Assembly: GCA_933228895.1 (NCBI GenBank)
Contig: OW121847.1
Span: 82,563,656-82,627,655, forward strand
DNA from: Platycnemis pennipes
Lineage: Eukaryota; Arthropoda; Insecta; Odonata; Platycnemididae
DNA: 64,000 bases
Reading direction: 5' to 3'
Both the position numbers and the translations under genes were made by a program. Position 1 is the first letter of the stretch; each line of letters begins with the position of its first letter. The notes under the pieces are model-generated. The model ran no database searches. It was not told the DNA's origin and worked only from the letters and a program-made list of their open reading frames with translations. Positions 1 through 10,346 of this stretch are shown piece after piece.

Positions 1-1150
1 CAATAGCAAGTGCAGTTCTTCGAATAAACCGTTAACATAAACGATATGATAGTATTCTTGCAGACATACAACTATTCTTATAGCCGGAAGAGGCATCTGG
101 AATTATGCACGTAAAATCAAGTTGCGGATACTGGAAAATTAAAGTCAAAACAGGGAAATTGACAGCTCTCGCTACCAATATGAGTGAATTTCATGCTTCG
201 TAGTGCGTGGTACTTGATGATACCTACTTTAGTCAATTAGAACGACCTTCGGATTGAACTACGAGATTGTAGGGTAGATTTTTAGATCACTCAAACATTT
301 GTTATTTTCGGCTAGAAAACGTGCACAACCCTTTTCGATTTTCCTCCTACACATGCTCAGTCCATTATCCTCGGTAAATTAGTCTCATAATGGAAGGGCA
401 AAATGAAAAAAAGTTCAATTTCCCCGAACTATGTGTCGCCAGTCAATTTGCGACCATTCACCATGATCACCTTTCCGATTCCACCGCACCCACATTCGCC
501 GTTCCTCAGGGTGAAGTTTTTAACGCGGGCGAGATATCGGAAATGGATCGCCGAGCGAGAGCGCCGGAACTATATCGGGCCTCAGCACCCTCGCCGGAAC
601 AAGCGAAACGAAGGCCTCCCGCACAGTAACCTACAATCCACGCGGATGTGGGGAATGAAGCAACAAGCGCAGATACGGGAGGAGGGAGTTAATTTTCCGC
701 CATTTACGCCTCCCTTATCTTTTGCGACTCGGGGGCGGGGTAAGTTAATTAAGGCGAGAACCCCATCTGCAACTCTCTCTCTCTCCACCCAGTCATCATC
801 ATCTGCTCCTTTCCTCTTACCAGAGTCCCTTCCTACCCTTTCCGATACCTGGCCGCTCGGACTTCCTTGCAATTGAAATCGCGGTGGAGGATCGCTCTCT
901 TTGTTACTCCAGAGGCGAGCGAACAAAATGGTGGATAAACCAGAATGGATAATTTACCTTTTAATTGAACCAGCAATCCCTAATGGAAATTATAAATTAA
1001 TGCATTTTAACAAACTACACGTTAATCCATCATAATTGTACTCTCAGGTAATTAGTGATAATTTAGTTGCATATGCCTGGTAAATGCATAGTTAACATGT
1101 TTATTTAACGAAGAGGTATCGGACAGATCAGCCTCATGGATGTGTTGCAT
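1..1150. other. Gene-less stretch with a GC-rich tract (390-930)
   Basis: No recognisable gene. Positions 390-930 are clearly richer in G+C and CpG than the flanks and contain a short CT run near 772-790. Overlapping reading frames of 79 to 157 codons open there on both strands, as expected when stop codons are rare; none resembles a known family. The tract could be an old CpG-containing regulatory region or untranslated exon, but the sequence alone does not show this. The flanks are plain AT-rich DNA. Confidence 0.4.
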
Positions 1151-1151
1151 G

Positions 1152-1200
1152 TGTGGTGATTATTTACCTCCTGCCACACACCCTCAAGGTGGCATGCACG
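1152..1200 (+). repeat. Partial 3' end of a CR1-like LINE
   Basis: The segment with 'ctcctgccacacaccctcaag' minus its last base, followed by 'gtggcatgc', matches the conserved stem-loop region found at the ends of other CR1-like LINE copies in this window (4960-5018, 5441-5551, and minus-strand copies at 3988 and 11046). The terminal TAGATG repeats are missing here, so this is a degraded or truncated copy. The assignment rests on about 45 bases. Confidence 0.45.
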
Positions 1201-1379
1201 CCACTACGAAAATGCAGATGTGAATGTGGAGGCGAAAATGTAACTGAGAATTCACCGGTGTATCAGGCCGAAAATTTATAAAGTAATAAAGAATCCGAGA
1301 TAGTCCGCTATTCAGATGTGGGTTAGGAGAAGGATGGGTAAAATGAATTGGGTGGATACGATCCATAGTGAGTGCTATG

Positions 1380-1670
1380 GATCGAGGGGAAGGAAAGGAA
1401 GTTGAAATGAAGAAATTAGGAGAAGTCTGAGTGAATGGACATTAAGATTAATAAGGGGAAAGGGTGTTTGGAAGGACATGATAGATGGAAGAATGGTGGG
1501 CAAGCGGGACAGAGAATAATAGTGATTGAGTAAAATAATGACAAGTAGGAAGTACGCAAAACTAGAGGACTGAGGGAATCATTAGAGGACAGGGGTTGTG
1601 GGAAGTCTTTTATGTCAGTCTAAACCTACCTTAACCAGTAGAACACTGACATAAATAAGGTGTTGTTCTA
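1380..1670 (+). pseudogene. Decayed RTE/I-type LINE ORF2 C-terminus
   Basis: Broken plus-strand translation gives fragments such as WKDMIDGRMVGKRDRE (near 1465-1520), then MTSRKYAKLED and a late CQSKPTLTSRTLT. Their order and spacing resemble the C-terminal tail of arthropod endonuclease/reverse-transcriptase LINE proteins, where an 'IxGRMxGKRxRGR' stretch is followed by 'YxxLKDxAxDRExWR' and a short 'CQTxLPxxRTLT' end. Several stops and frameshifts interrupt it. No catalytic domain is present. The call rests on motif recognition from memory and should be treated as tentative. Confidence 0.4.
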
Positions 1671-1699
1671 GACGGTTACGAAAAACTGACAGAGGCATC

Positions 1700-3985
1700 A
1701 TTATTTTTACTTGTGATTGCTCCACCTCAGTACAATGTGTCTATTGAAAAGTACACGATAATTGTTTTATATGGGGCCAATCCGATTAAAACAACGCAAG
1801 ACGCTTCGGCGTACTTCAATTGATGCGCTCCGAAAGGAAGTAATGGTCGGGTGGACAAACGAATGATCGAGGTCTTGAAAATGCCACGTGCTATGCACAT
1901 CCGGGATTCTGCTCGGTTTTACGAATGGTTGTATTGGTTTTGAACAAATCACTCCTCAAAGCTTCTTTCCACCTGAGAGCGCTGGTGCGGCTCTATTTTT
2001 TGAACGACGTCACCTTCGACATCCTCTCAATTCTGTTTTCGCCTCAGCAGGGCGGAAACACAGAATTGTTGCTAGCTACCGTGATTCATCGCCTCATGAT
2101 TTTAGGAGATATAAACATTGATCTGAAAAATGAAAAACATGACTTTTTTGCGCTTATCTCAAGCCATTGGGTAATGAATGTTCCTTAGTGGCTCCCGAAT
2201 TCCGAATCTAGTGCTTTAGATTTTCAAAATCATTAAATAATGGTTAAAACTACGCCACAATATTCTTAATTAATGATTTTCATTTTCAGAATAAATATCA
2301 CACAAACTAAATTTGAATGCAATAAATTTATCGCAGCACTTCGGCGAAACTCCACAACCACCCAAAGTTTAAGGAATATTTGTAAAAATTATTCCATTTC
2401 CATTTATTCAGTATCTCCATTCTGGGATGGTTCAAAACTACTTTTCCACTCCCTAAGGGTTCATCAAAACAAACTCTTGCGCGCAAGTTATTGAAACAGA
2501 CCTCTTTCAGGTTACAATGATTTTTGAAAAATGTTAGGTAAAATAACAAATGTAATTCGCAGCCTGATAAGTCGTCATAGAATTTGAGGGAAAAGAAAAA
2601 TCCAGTGATTTATCTACCGTATATTCGTTGGAAAATAAATCCAATGCATCATTTACATACAGTTATTACATATTCATTGTAGTCACAAAAAATTGTTTCG
2701 TGATCAAATATCATATTTTAAAATGCAATAACATGCTAAATGAAAAGAATAATTTCCCCTGATTTCAGTAATAGCCAATTATCCATATTTATTAATTTCA
2801 GTTGCCAGATCATTCTATAGATAAATCCGCGCAAAAATTGATGTTAAGAAATGTATGTACACCTCTGTGTAGCGTTAAGTACTTTAAATAAAATTATTTA
2901 AACCCATAGAAGTATTACCTGAAAATTGACATTAATTTTCATTCTTATTTTAAAAAGTGAAACGTGTTAAGACAAGAAATTTCTATGCTTTTAAAACTGC
3001 TACTTGATATCCTGTGAAAATATTTAGTACAGTACCGATTTCTATGCAACATATATCACAATTTATTGGGTTATTGCTATAAAAATTGAGTTCATACACC
3101 ACTTCAAAATTCAACGTTGAAGATCGGTCATGCTGGTGAGAGCCGAACTACCATGCAGTAAGCCCAAAGGCTTGTGAAAATCGGTCAAATTAACGCATAT
3201 GGGTGAGTGCCTTCCTCTGTACCACCAATAATTTTCCAGAAAGATAAGGTGCGCGCAGTAATTTACTCAGATTGGATTCAGCCAGGTGTGCTCAAATCAT
3301 CCTCTACTGAATTAGAACCTGGGACCTTTCTTCGGTAATCTTTAGCCTCGATAACCCATACTGAGCACACGCAAGACCCAAAAATGATCGCGTCATTAAA
3401 TTTAATGATCACATTTTTAGTTCCTTGACGGAAAAGTACGAGCACTGGCACAAAATCCACGTCTAAAGAAACCCACTCGGCGGAGCGGTATCTTATGCAC
3501 ACGACTGGTCGCAAAGAAAGTAAAAATAACTACCTCCGAGTGAAATCTGAAGGGAAATCTTCAAATGCAGAAGCTGTGGGCGACTTTTGTGCGAGATCTC
3601 TATATACCAACGTAATCAGAAATATTGAAGTTTTTTCAAAAAAGAAACAAATTACAAAGAAATGAATGGTTCCTCTATAAAAGGTCACATTCTTTGGATT
3701 CATCTCCGCGAAAATCTTATCTGCTCGCAGACTTTAAAGAAGATAAAATAAAGTTCAAAATTTCTCAACTTAAAAAATTTTTCAAGACCTCCCCTTTTCA
3801 CACACACAAACGACATTCCACAAATGATCACCATGAATTGAACTAGTTCTTAAAAACTCTTTTTAATAATCCATTTGCTTTGGCAAGGAGACAATACCAT
3901 CCCCTGAATTGCGTATGCAGCAAGCTTTGTGCAATTAATGTTGCTGTTGACATTAGAAATCGCGCAGTGTGAGACCAAGAACTAT
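1700..3985. other. Unique AT-rich DNA, no gene seen
   Basis: Reading frames of up to 87 codons occur on both strands, but none has a recognisable domain, codon pattern or paired splice signals. From about 2200 to 3110 the sequence is strongly AT-rich. I see no repeat, tRNA or long inverted repeat here. Confidence 0.5.
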
Positions 3986-3987
3986 AT

Positions 3988-4065
3988 TCTACATTACGTA
4001 ATACCCTGCAAGCCACCGCAAGGGAGTGTAGCAGGGGGTGAATATCACCAAACATGTACTATTGA
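3988..4065 (-). repeat. CR1-like LINE 3' end, minus strand
   Basis: Read on the minus strand, this ends in the conserved LINE tail: a CCCTGC-containing arm, a short loop, GGTGGCTTGCAGGG, then TATTACGTAATGTAGA, a degenerate form of the terminal TAGATG repeat. It is the same tail as in the plus-strand copies at 4960-5018 and 5441-5551 but inverted. Only the last approximately 75 bases of the element remain, consistent with strong 5' truncation during target-primed reverse transcription. Confidence 0.65.
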
Positions 4066-4254
4066 CATACAACTGGGCTACTACGTGAAAAAAATGTCGC
4101 ATGCCGCTACATGGTTAGTATCTTAGTATAGTACTGCACATAGAGTCAAATGTCGCTAGATGTTAGTATCTACATAGTATTGAGATCTCTTCGGCCCTTC
4201 GAGAGACCGCTTCACACCTTTGGTTTCAAGTCATGTTTTCTTGGAATAAGGCAG

Positions 4255-5018
4255 ACACATGATCGCTCTTGGGGTAAACACATACGTGAAATGATGGATT
4301 ACGCCAAGCGTATACTGAGGTTCATCAAAACAGTGGCCAAATGTGATGATCAGGAGTGATAAATTAGCAACTTTTCCCTTGTTAGACCTCATTTTGAATA
4401 CGCTACCTGTAGGTACATACATGGGATCCTTACGAAATAGGCTTTAATGAATTGGAGCGTGCTCAGCAAAGATCGGAAAGATTTTTAAACGGATGGTATG
4501 ATTATATATGTATATTAGCGTAACCAATTTATTACAACAACAAAAATGGGAATCATTATCAGACCGTAGATTTAAATTTAGACTTAATCTTACAGCGAAA
4601 TTTCAAGACAATATTTTCTCTGATGGCGTTAAAAATATTTTGCAAACTCCAACGTATGATAGACAGTACCACACTCATAAAATTAGAGAAATCGATTGCT
4701 TAACTGACAGATTGAAAATGTCCTTTCTTCCTCATATAATTAGGGATATGAATAGCTGTAAATATATTCAATACTATAAATACAAGTGCATCAATACGTA
4801 GCATAGGTAGTTGCATGTTGGTAGAGAGACTTTAAGCGAACCCAACAAACAGCATGTTTTTGCATGCTTGCTTTGCTGTCTTTATCTTTTTTAATTTGTT
4901 AAGTTTAGACTAGATTAAAATTACTGATCCCTTTATGCATGATATTTTGGTGTAAATTCACCCCCTGCTACACACCTGTATGGTGTCTTAAAGGGTATTA
5001 TTTAGATGTAGATGAATT
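4255..5018 (+). pseudogene. Truncated CR1-like LINE: ORF2 C-terminus plus 3' UTR
   Basis: The plus strand encodes, across broken frames, RSWGKHIREMMDYAKRILRF, then LVRPHFEYAT, then from 4508 a 97-codon frame containing QQKWESLSDRRFKFRLNL and IDCLTDRLKMSF. The same blocks, in the same order, appear in the larger LINE copy at 53440-54975 (SWGRHIREI, LVRPHLEYV, WESLSERRLKYRLNLL, IDCRTDRSKMSF), so the two belong to one family. These blocks are the thumb and C-terminal region after the reverse-transcriptase palm of CR1/Jockey-type LINEs. A stop near 4357 and at least one frameshift before 4508 disable it. About 160 bases of 3' UTR follow the stop at 4799 and end in the conserved stem-loop and a GATGTAGATG tail at about 5018, with no poly(A). 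Endonuclease, palm domain and 5' end are absent. Confidence 0.8.
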
Positions 5019-5039
5019 TCGCACTTAAATGCAATGCAG

Positions 5040-5300
5040 ACAGGTAGGAAAGGTACAAGGATGGGAAAGGAAGAGTAAGGAAGGAGGGTGGAGATAAACT
5101 CGACGTCGGAATCAACCTCTCTTAGCTGTTAACGTCACCAAGGGGACCACGGCTTAACAACCCATCCGTAGGACCGAGTAATGAACTCGAATGTTCTTCA
5201 CAAAGTACTAAAGAAGGGGCCGGAATTCAAACCCGGGCCCTTGGGGTGGGAGTCCAGTACTTTCATCAGTCGTTGAGCAGTTGTGACGATGAGACGAACC
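5040..5300 (-). repeat. tRNA-derived SINE (family A), minus strand
   Basis: On the minus strand the head (about 5290-5222) carries a tRNA-like B box, GGGTTTGAATTCC, after a 'gactcccaccccaagggccc' arm. The body contains 'ccgtggtccccttgg'-type sequence and a CGACGTCG block shared with four other copies in the window (20697, 31132, 47886 and 48357). The order head, 'ccgtggtcccc', 'ggcattagcc'-like block, purine-rich tail is the same in each. SINEs of this type are transcribed by RNA polymerase III and copied by a partner LINE. This copy sits directly after one LINE 3' end and before another. Confidence 0.7.
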
Positions 5301-5354
5301 TCCCCGCCACAAAGGATGCGACATACTTTTAAAAAAATCGCCGGTGGCGGGAAA

Positions 5355-5423
5355 ACGTAGCGTAGTTTTAGCGTACTTAAATAGCGTAGTTTTAAATAGC
5401 GTAGTTTTAAATAGCGTAGTTTT
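5355..5423 (+). repeat. 15-bp tandem repeat, three exact units plus one diverged
   Basis: The unit AAATAGCGTAGTTTT occurs exactly three times in succession (5379-5393, 5394-5408, 5409-5423), preceded by a diverged copy at 5355-5369 and a half unit. It lies between the SINE at 5040-5300 and the LINE tail at 5441. The short reading frames across it, with a repeated SVVLN peptide, are a by-product of the repeat. Confidence 0.9.
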
Positions 5424-5440
5424 GAACAGTACCTATACAA

Positions 5441-5551
5441 GGTCTAATCCTTTTTTATGCATGATATGTAGTGCATTTTTGGTGAGAGTTCACTCCCTGC
5501 CACACACCTTTATGGTGGCTTGCAGGGTATTATGTAGATGTAGATGTAGAT
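5441..5551 (+). repeat. CR1-like LINE 3' end with TAGATG repeats
   Basis: Starts with 'ccttttttatgcatgatat', matching the 3' UTR of the copy at 4255-5018, and proceeds through CCCTGCCACACACC, a short loop, GGTGGCTTGCAGGG and TATTATGTAGATGTAGATGT to three TAGATG units. This is the best preserved example of the family's 3' stem-loop in the window. Only the last approximately 110 bases are present. Confidence 0.8.
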
Positions 5552-5555
5552 GAAA

Positions 5556-6060
5556 ACGTTCGGTCGAAAGTCCTCTCCTCCCCTTCCTCCTATTCCCAGC
5601 GACGCAGCTCAAGCACGAGCCTTCTAATCTTCCGAGCCTCTCGCTCCCAGCCCCAAGTCACTCTGCTCGGCTGACTTCCAACTCCGAAGGAATTTTCCTC
5701 CCTCGCTCTCTCATGACTCACTTCTGCCTTGCGCTCGGAAAGTCCCCGGATGACTCGCATGTTCTCTTTCGTTCCAGTGCCGTGCTTCAACCTCAACGCT
5801 GCTTCTAGCCTTGCAGTATCTAAATGCTCCTCCCAACCCAACGTCCTCCCCGAGTTCGATCCGTACTTCCGAGATTGTTCCTTCCCCACATTTCTCTCGT
5901 TCCCTCACACCCTGGATGTCATTAGCGGTGACAACGGGAAGGGGGTCACTCACAAGATTTTCGTGCTCACTCCCGTTTGACCTTACCATGGGCTCCCTTA
6001 ATTTTCCTCCTGACACACAAGTCCCCCTCAACCTACCGCTCCATGGATCCTAAAATTCCG
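5556..6060. other. Pyrimidine- and CpG-rich stretch, function unknown
   Basis: Base composition changes abruptly after the LINE tail. The plus strand is C/T-rich with frequent CpG. Long overlapping frames open on both strands (minus 5590-5889 and 5711-6031; plus 5729-5980 and 5811-6053). None shows a family I recognise, and the minus frames overlap one another, so at most one could be real. No splice-site pair or polyadenylation signal supports an exon. Confidence 0.35.
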
Positions 6061-6825
6061 CAGATTTTTTTGCTTTAATTTTTTTCCTCGTGCAGGGAGA
6101 GGATCCATTCGGCCACCACGCTATTTCTTTTTACTTGGAGGTCACGCTGGCCTTCAAAAACCCACAAATCACAACGTTCGTAATTGAACGTTTAATGAGG
6201 CGAAGACGTCCATTACGTGCTTAAATCGTCATGTCAGCATTATGTAGCCGAATGGAAAGGGTTTTTTTTTCTTTTTGGGGATGTTTTCAAACCTGAGCAA
6301 AATAGCTCCCCGCTTTCGGATAACCACCGTAAAATCAGATGTGTATGACCCGTGAGCAATTTAAACACGCTTTTCGCCTGATACTATCCCCTGAAATAAC
6401 TTCCTTTCAACGAATACTTGCATTCTAAATTACGAACGGCTAACCCGTACTCATTACTCGCCGACGACAAACAACATTAGCGTAGAAATTTCCTGAGCCA
6501 ATTTCCGTCAATGATGTCATTACCATACCTTTTGTTTCGGGCAATGCCACTGAGTAAAGACACGAGAAAAGCTTTACCACAGAAGCATTATACACAACTG
6601 CACCTAAAAACCAATCATTTCGTCGATCGTGATTCAACTAGGCATTAGAAAAAAATCGCGTAATACCCAAACTTGTCACGGACAACTTGGAATATCAATA
6701 CATACAGGAATTCAATAACTCGATGCTAAATTCTCTCTTTTGACGACAATGGCCGAAGGTTCATTTCGGAGCAGCAAGCATTAATCCTTCATGCATTCAC
6801 TGAACTTTCCAGAAATCCTTCATAT
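6060..6825. other. Unique DNA, no gene seen
   Basis: Mixed-composition sequence without a recognisable gene, repeat or RNA. The one frame of note (minus 6440-6637, 65 codons) has no recognisable domain. Confidence 0.5.
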
Positions 6826-6975
6826 ACAGGGTGCGGCAGAATGACCTCCCCTATTTGGGATGCAAATAAAAACCAAACCAAGCAAGACACAAGAATAATG
6901 TATATATTTCTAAATAGTGCATACAATGCAGTTTTTGATTAAAAATTTCAAAAATGACGTCATTTAATTGTTGAC
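6826..6975 (+). mobile_element. Possible isolated DNA-transposon end
   Basis: The sequence starts 'tacagggtgcggcagaatga', a form common at the outer ends of insect mariner-like and related transposons (TA, then CAGGGTG). About 150 bases follow. I do not find the inverted partner end in the window, so this is either a solo end or chance similarity. It abuts the fold-back element at 6987-7151 and may have been part of the same insertion. Confidence 0.3.
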
Positions 6976-6986
6976 CATTATTGGTA

Positions 6987-7151
6987 ATTCACTTTTACAA
7001 ACCGCAGGGCCAAGAATACCATGGTATAATCCGAAATGCAAGACATTGGCATCATCATGTGTATAAATTCATGCCAGTGATGATGATGCCAATGCATAGA
7101 ATTTCGGATAGTGCCATTGTATTCTTGACCCTGTGGTTTGTAAAAGTGAAT
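6987..7151. repeat. Fold-back element with ~73-bp arms
   Basis: Starting at ATTCACTTTTACAAACC and ending at GGTTTGTAAAAGTGAAT, the segment is an imperfect inverted repeat with arms of roughly 70-75 bases. The centre carries GGCATCATCAT opposite ATGATGATGCC around a loop of about 20 bases. Both strands therefore open similar short reading frames (minus 6978-7217, plus 6981-7223), which are artefacts of the symmetry. It could be a small MITE or fold-back insertion. No clear target duplication is visible. Confidence 0.75.
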
Positions 7152-7295
7152 CAATTCATAAACAGAATTCCACAAAGTTACTACGAGTCGCATCCCATTT
7201 ATCCGTACATTAGCCATAAATAAGTTAACAAAACACTACAAGCTACTAATAATTGTGGAATATAAAAAACATACTTTCGCAGAGCATTATTCTAT

Positions 7296-7937
7296 GGGTC
7301 ATTCCACCTCAATTCAACAAACGTTTGTCCCTTAGGGTCTCAGATTTTGATAAAAATTGGTGTATGGGAACAAAATCAACTCAAACTGAATACCTTCACA
7401 CAGTGTTGTGAAAAAAAATTTTTGAGCGAATTATGCATGTTTTAATTTTTTCGCATTTTTAGCAAAAAACCGAGCCTTAAATCATATTATCACTTATATC
7501 TCCGCTTGTAATTGTCATACAATAATGATTAATAGCTCTTTTTAAAGCTAAATATCTCTTAAATGCAAGTGCATCAATAAAAAATTATTTTCTTCTAAAC
7601 CCTATTGTTGTTAATTACTAATGTTTAAAAAATTGTTAATAAACTTTTCTCAGATACTCCATCTCAGAATCGGCCGAAACTTTTTTTTCCATAATCTAAA
7701 CATACCCAGCTAACTATTCCAAAAATAAAATTTAGTGGCAATTCATAAATGCGTTTTTGAAAAATATTTAAACATTAACAATTTTCTCTCCCGCGGCCCG
7801 TCGGTTCCCCCATTTGGAATACATGTAGCAGACACGCGATGCAAGCCTAAAAATTTCCTAATTGCTCAAGGTCGTGGCTATATGAGATAAAAATATATTA
7901 TAAACTATAAATGTTAACAACAATTGTTATTTGTTCT
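7296..7937 (+). repeat. Left terminal inverted repeat of the 2.8-kb transposon
   Basis: Reverse complement of 9502-10140 over about 640 bases. The inner boundary lies near AACAATTGTTATTTGTTCTG, where the right repeat reads AACAATTGTTATTTATTC on the opposite strand. The high similarity of the two repeats suggests a fairly recent insertion, or gene conversion between the arms. Confidence 0.9.
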
Positions 7938-8885
7938 GTTAAATGGATGTTTACAGAGAAATTTACCATTGAGCCCCACTTAAGTTTCCAGGCGGATTAA
8001 CTTTTACTTGAGCTAAAAATCTGTGACAATTAATATGAAAAAACTTTTTAAGAATCTTCAAGTATAATTCATTGATGAAATTAAATGTAAATAAATTACA
8101 ATTATGGAATTTTCGCATCATTTGTTCTAGCAGAAAAATTCTTCTTTTTTGCTATCTCACTCTTTTTATCTCTATAGACAAATTTACTGCAAACTCCGAT
8201 TTTAGTGTCAAAAATTTTTTTTATCCATGCAAAAACATTTCATTTTCAATTCAAGTCGAGAGCCTGCAGCTGTGGCTTTTCGTGCATTGAGTCGTATTCC
8301 GTAAACGTAGCTCTCTCAAAAAAGATATATTTTATGGCACCTATGGATAGCAAGAGGGTAAAAACCTTTCCACTTCCTTTCCGAACCCTAATTTTATGAC
8401 CCCGTTGTTGGCCAATTCTGCCCATTGCAGTATGAGCCTAAAAGCTTGAAGGAAGACCATCTAGCTCCACATGTTTTTGTTGACAGCCGCGTTTATTCAC
8501 TGAAGAAGTCTGATTGTTTTGGTCTGTCACCGCGTGTGCATCTCCTTATCCAAGAGCTGCCTTCTGTTTTTTCTCGTACATAGTTTTTTAAACTAATTGT
8601 CAAAATTGTGTCAAAATTTGCTCCATCGGCGCAGTGAGAGGAGGAAAGTGTTCGCGAGACAGTGTCTTTAATTAAATGTATCGAAGAGATTTGCAGCTCA
8701 TCGAGGATAGAAGTGGTGTCAAAGTGGAAACAGCGTGCGTTAACAATGAAAAATCGTTTCTTGCTTTCTATTAAAAGCGTCAAAAACTGTGCTGTTATCC
8801 ACTGAAACTGCATTGAATTATCCGTAGTGCTAATCTATATACAATTACTGCCAAATATTACAAATCGAAAATTTTCAGCACTAGA

Positions 8886-9260
8886 GTGATGTTTTTGGTC
8901 GAGGGCAGAAAATTGTGTCGTCAGTGCAGAGTGTTTCTGAATAAGGGAGTCGCGAAAGCTGATACACCAAGGTCTCCCATCAGTCATCAAGAAGACATTC
9001 CTGAGCAGCTTGTGGCTGCAGAAGCAGTACTGTCACAACCGGGGCCTTCTAGTTTGCAATTTGCGGAGGCTCATGTACCTACAAGCTACCTACAAGCAAC
9101 TCCAGCAATGACAGTGACTCTCAAGGAGAGAGCGATGGTGCACCTTATTCACCTCGTCAATCTGTGCTAGAAACAATCAACCTGAGTTTATCCGAAATCG
9201 GTACATCACCAGTAAATACAAAAAATTTGAGAAGAAGAAAATACTCTAAAGAAAAAAAAT
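8886..9260 (+). pseudogene. Transposon protein remnant with a Cys-x2-Cys motif
   Basis: The 94-codon plus-strand frame at 8886-9170 begins MMFLVEGRKLCRQCRVFLNK; the LCRQC block resembles half of a small zinc-binding module. In a shifted frame just downstream (about 9120-9262) lies GESDGAPYSPRQSVLETINL, then LSEIGTSPVNTKNLRRRKYS, ending at a stop near 9263. The Ser/Pro-rich linker followed by 'LxxLGxSPxxxxxLRxxKY' is a layout I associate with uncharacterised transposon proteins of hydra, aphids and other insects. At least one frameshift separates the two parts, and no catalytic residues can be identified. The start at 8886 is the first ATG of the frame and is not otherwise supported. Confidence 0.5.
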
Positions 9261-9353
9261 CATAAAATTACTTGTGTTTTTCGAAGAGCAATCGGGAAAG
9301 TATGGGGAAAAGCAAAAACTTCCTTCGGCCCATAAGAGTAAGTAGGGTGTGAA

Positions 9354-9506
9354 ATGCTAACTCAACTCAAGGAAAAATTTTCTGAAGCTAATTCCTACAA
9401 AGAAAAAATTTTTGTCCTGTCTACACTGCCTAAAAGCTGGAGTGTGGCAAAAATTCAAGAGAAATTTGGATCAACTCAATATTTAGGTCGAAAAGTGAAA
9501 GAATAA
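9354..9506 (+). pseudogene. 50-codon helix-turn-helix-like fragment of the transposon protein
   Basis: The frame runs from ATG at 9354 to TAA at 9504-9506 and encodes 50 residues, too short for most ORF listings. It contains LKEKFSEANSYKEKIFVLST (residues 5-24), then LPKSWSVAKIQEKFG and YLGRKVKE. The pattern 'LPKSWSxxKIxxxFGxSxYxxRKxK' looks like a DNA-binding helix-turn-helix region of a transposase-related family. It lies just inside the right terminal inverted repeat, so the rest of the protein (the expected catalytic core) has been deleted. This is a remnant, not a working gene. Confidence 0.5.
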
Positions 9507-10140
9507 ATAACAATTGTTATTAACATTTATAGTTTATAATATATTTTTATCTCATATAGCCACGACCTTGAGCAATTAGGAAATTTTTAGGCTTGCATCG
9601 CGTGTCTGCTACATGTATTCCAAATGGGGGAACCGACGGGCCGCGGGAGAGAAAATTGTTAATGTTTAAATATTTTTCAAAAACGCATTTATGAATTGCC
9701 ACTAAATTTTATTTTTGGAATAGTTAGCTGGGTATGTTTAGATTATGGAAAAAAAGTTTCGGCCGATTCTGAGATGGAGTATCTGAGAAAAGTTTATTAA
9801 CAATTTTTTAAACATTAGTAATTAACAACAATAGGGTTTAGAAGAAAATAATTTTTTATTGATGCACTTGCATTTAAGAAATATTTAGCTTTAAAAAGAG
9901 CTATTAATCATTATTGTATGACAATTACAAGCGGAGATATCAGTGATAATATGATTTAAGGCTCGGTTTTTTGCTAAAAATGCGAAAAAATTAAAACATG
10001 CATAATTCGCTCAAAAATTTTTTTTCACAACACTGTGTGAAGGTATTCAGTTTGAGTTGATTTTGTTCCCATACACCAATTTTTATCAAAATCTGAGACC
10101 CTAAGGGACAAACGTTGGTTGAATTGAGGTGGAATGACCC
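9502..10140 (-). repeat. Right terminal inverted repeat of the 2.8-kb transposon
   Basis: Mirror copy of 7296-7937. The outer end GGAATGACCC stops at 10140 and is followed by CTAT, the same four bases that precede the left repeat. Confidence 0.9.
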
Positions 10141-10346
10141 CTATATTAAATCAAATGTATTCAACCAACAAGCGCGTGGTTAAAGGTCAATATGATATGG
10201 GTTGTTTAATGCTACGGAACAGAACTTTTTTCCTTAAGGCGTCAGTGTTTTCTCAATTTTTTACCTTGCTGCAATTTTAGAAATGAAATAATGAACTATT
10301 TAAGCATAGATCCACTTCCCCCACCCATATGGTAACCTCTCAAATA

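Larger units (their letters stand above)
7296..10140 (+). mobile_element. DNA transposon with 640-bp terminal inverted repeats, internally deleted
   Basis: The ends GGGTCATTCCACCTCAATTC (7296) and GAATTGAGGTGGAATGACCC (ending 10140) are inverted copies, and the match extends inward for about 640 bases on each side (7296-7937 and 9502-10140) with few differences. CTAT flanks both ends directly (7292-7295 and 10141-10144), a probable 4-bp target-site duplication. The 1.56-kb interior holds only scraps of a protein gene on the plus strand (8886-9260 and 9354-9506), far too little for a full transposase, so this copy could not move by itself. A 4-bp duplication and long repeats are compatible with Sola, Academ or Ginger-like elements; a Sola-type origin is my best guess but not proven. 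Confidence 0.85.

Noticed and set aside
5590..6053. 99- and 106-codon minus frames and 80-83-codon plus frames
   Set aside because: They overlap one another in a CpG-rich tract and show no domain I recognise.
6978..7223. Similar short proteins on both strands
   Set aside because: They are produced by the inverted repeat at 6987-7151, not by genes.
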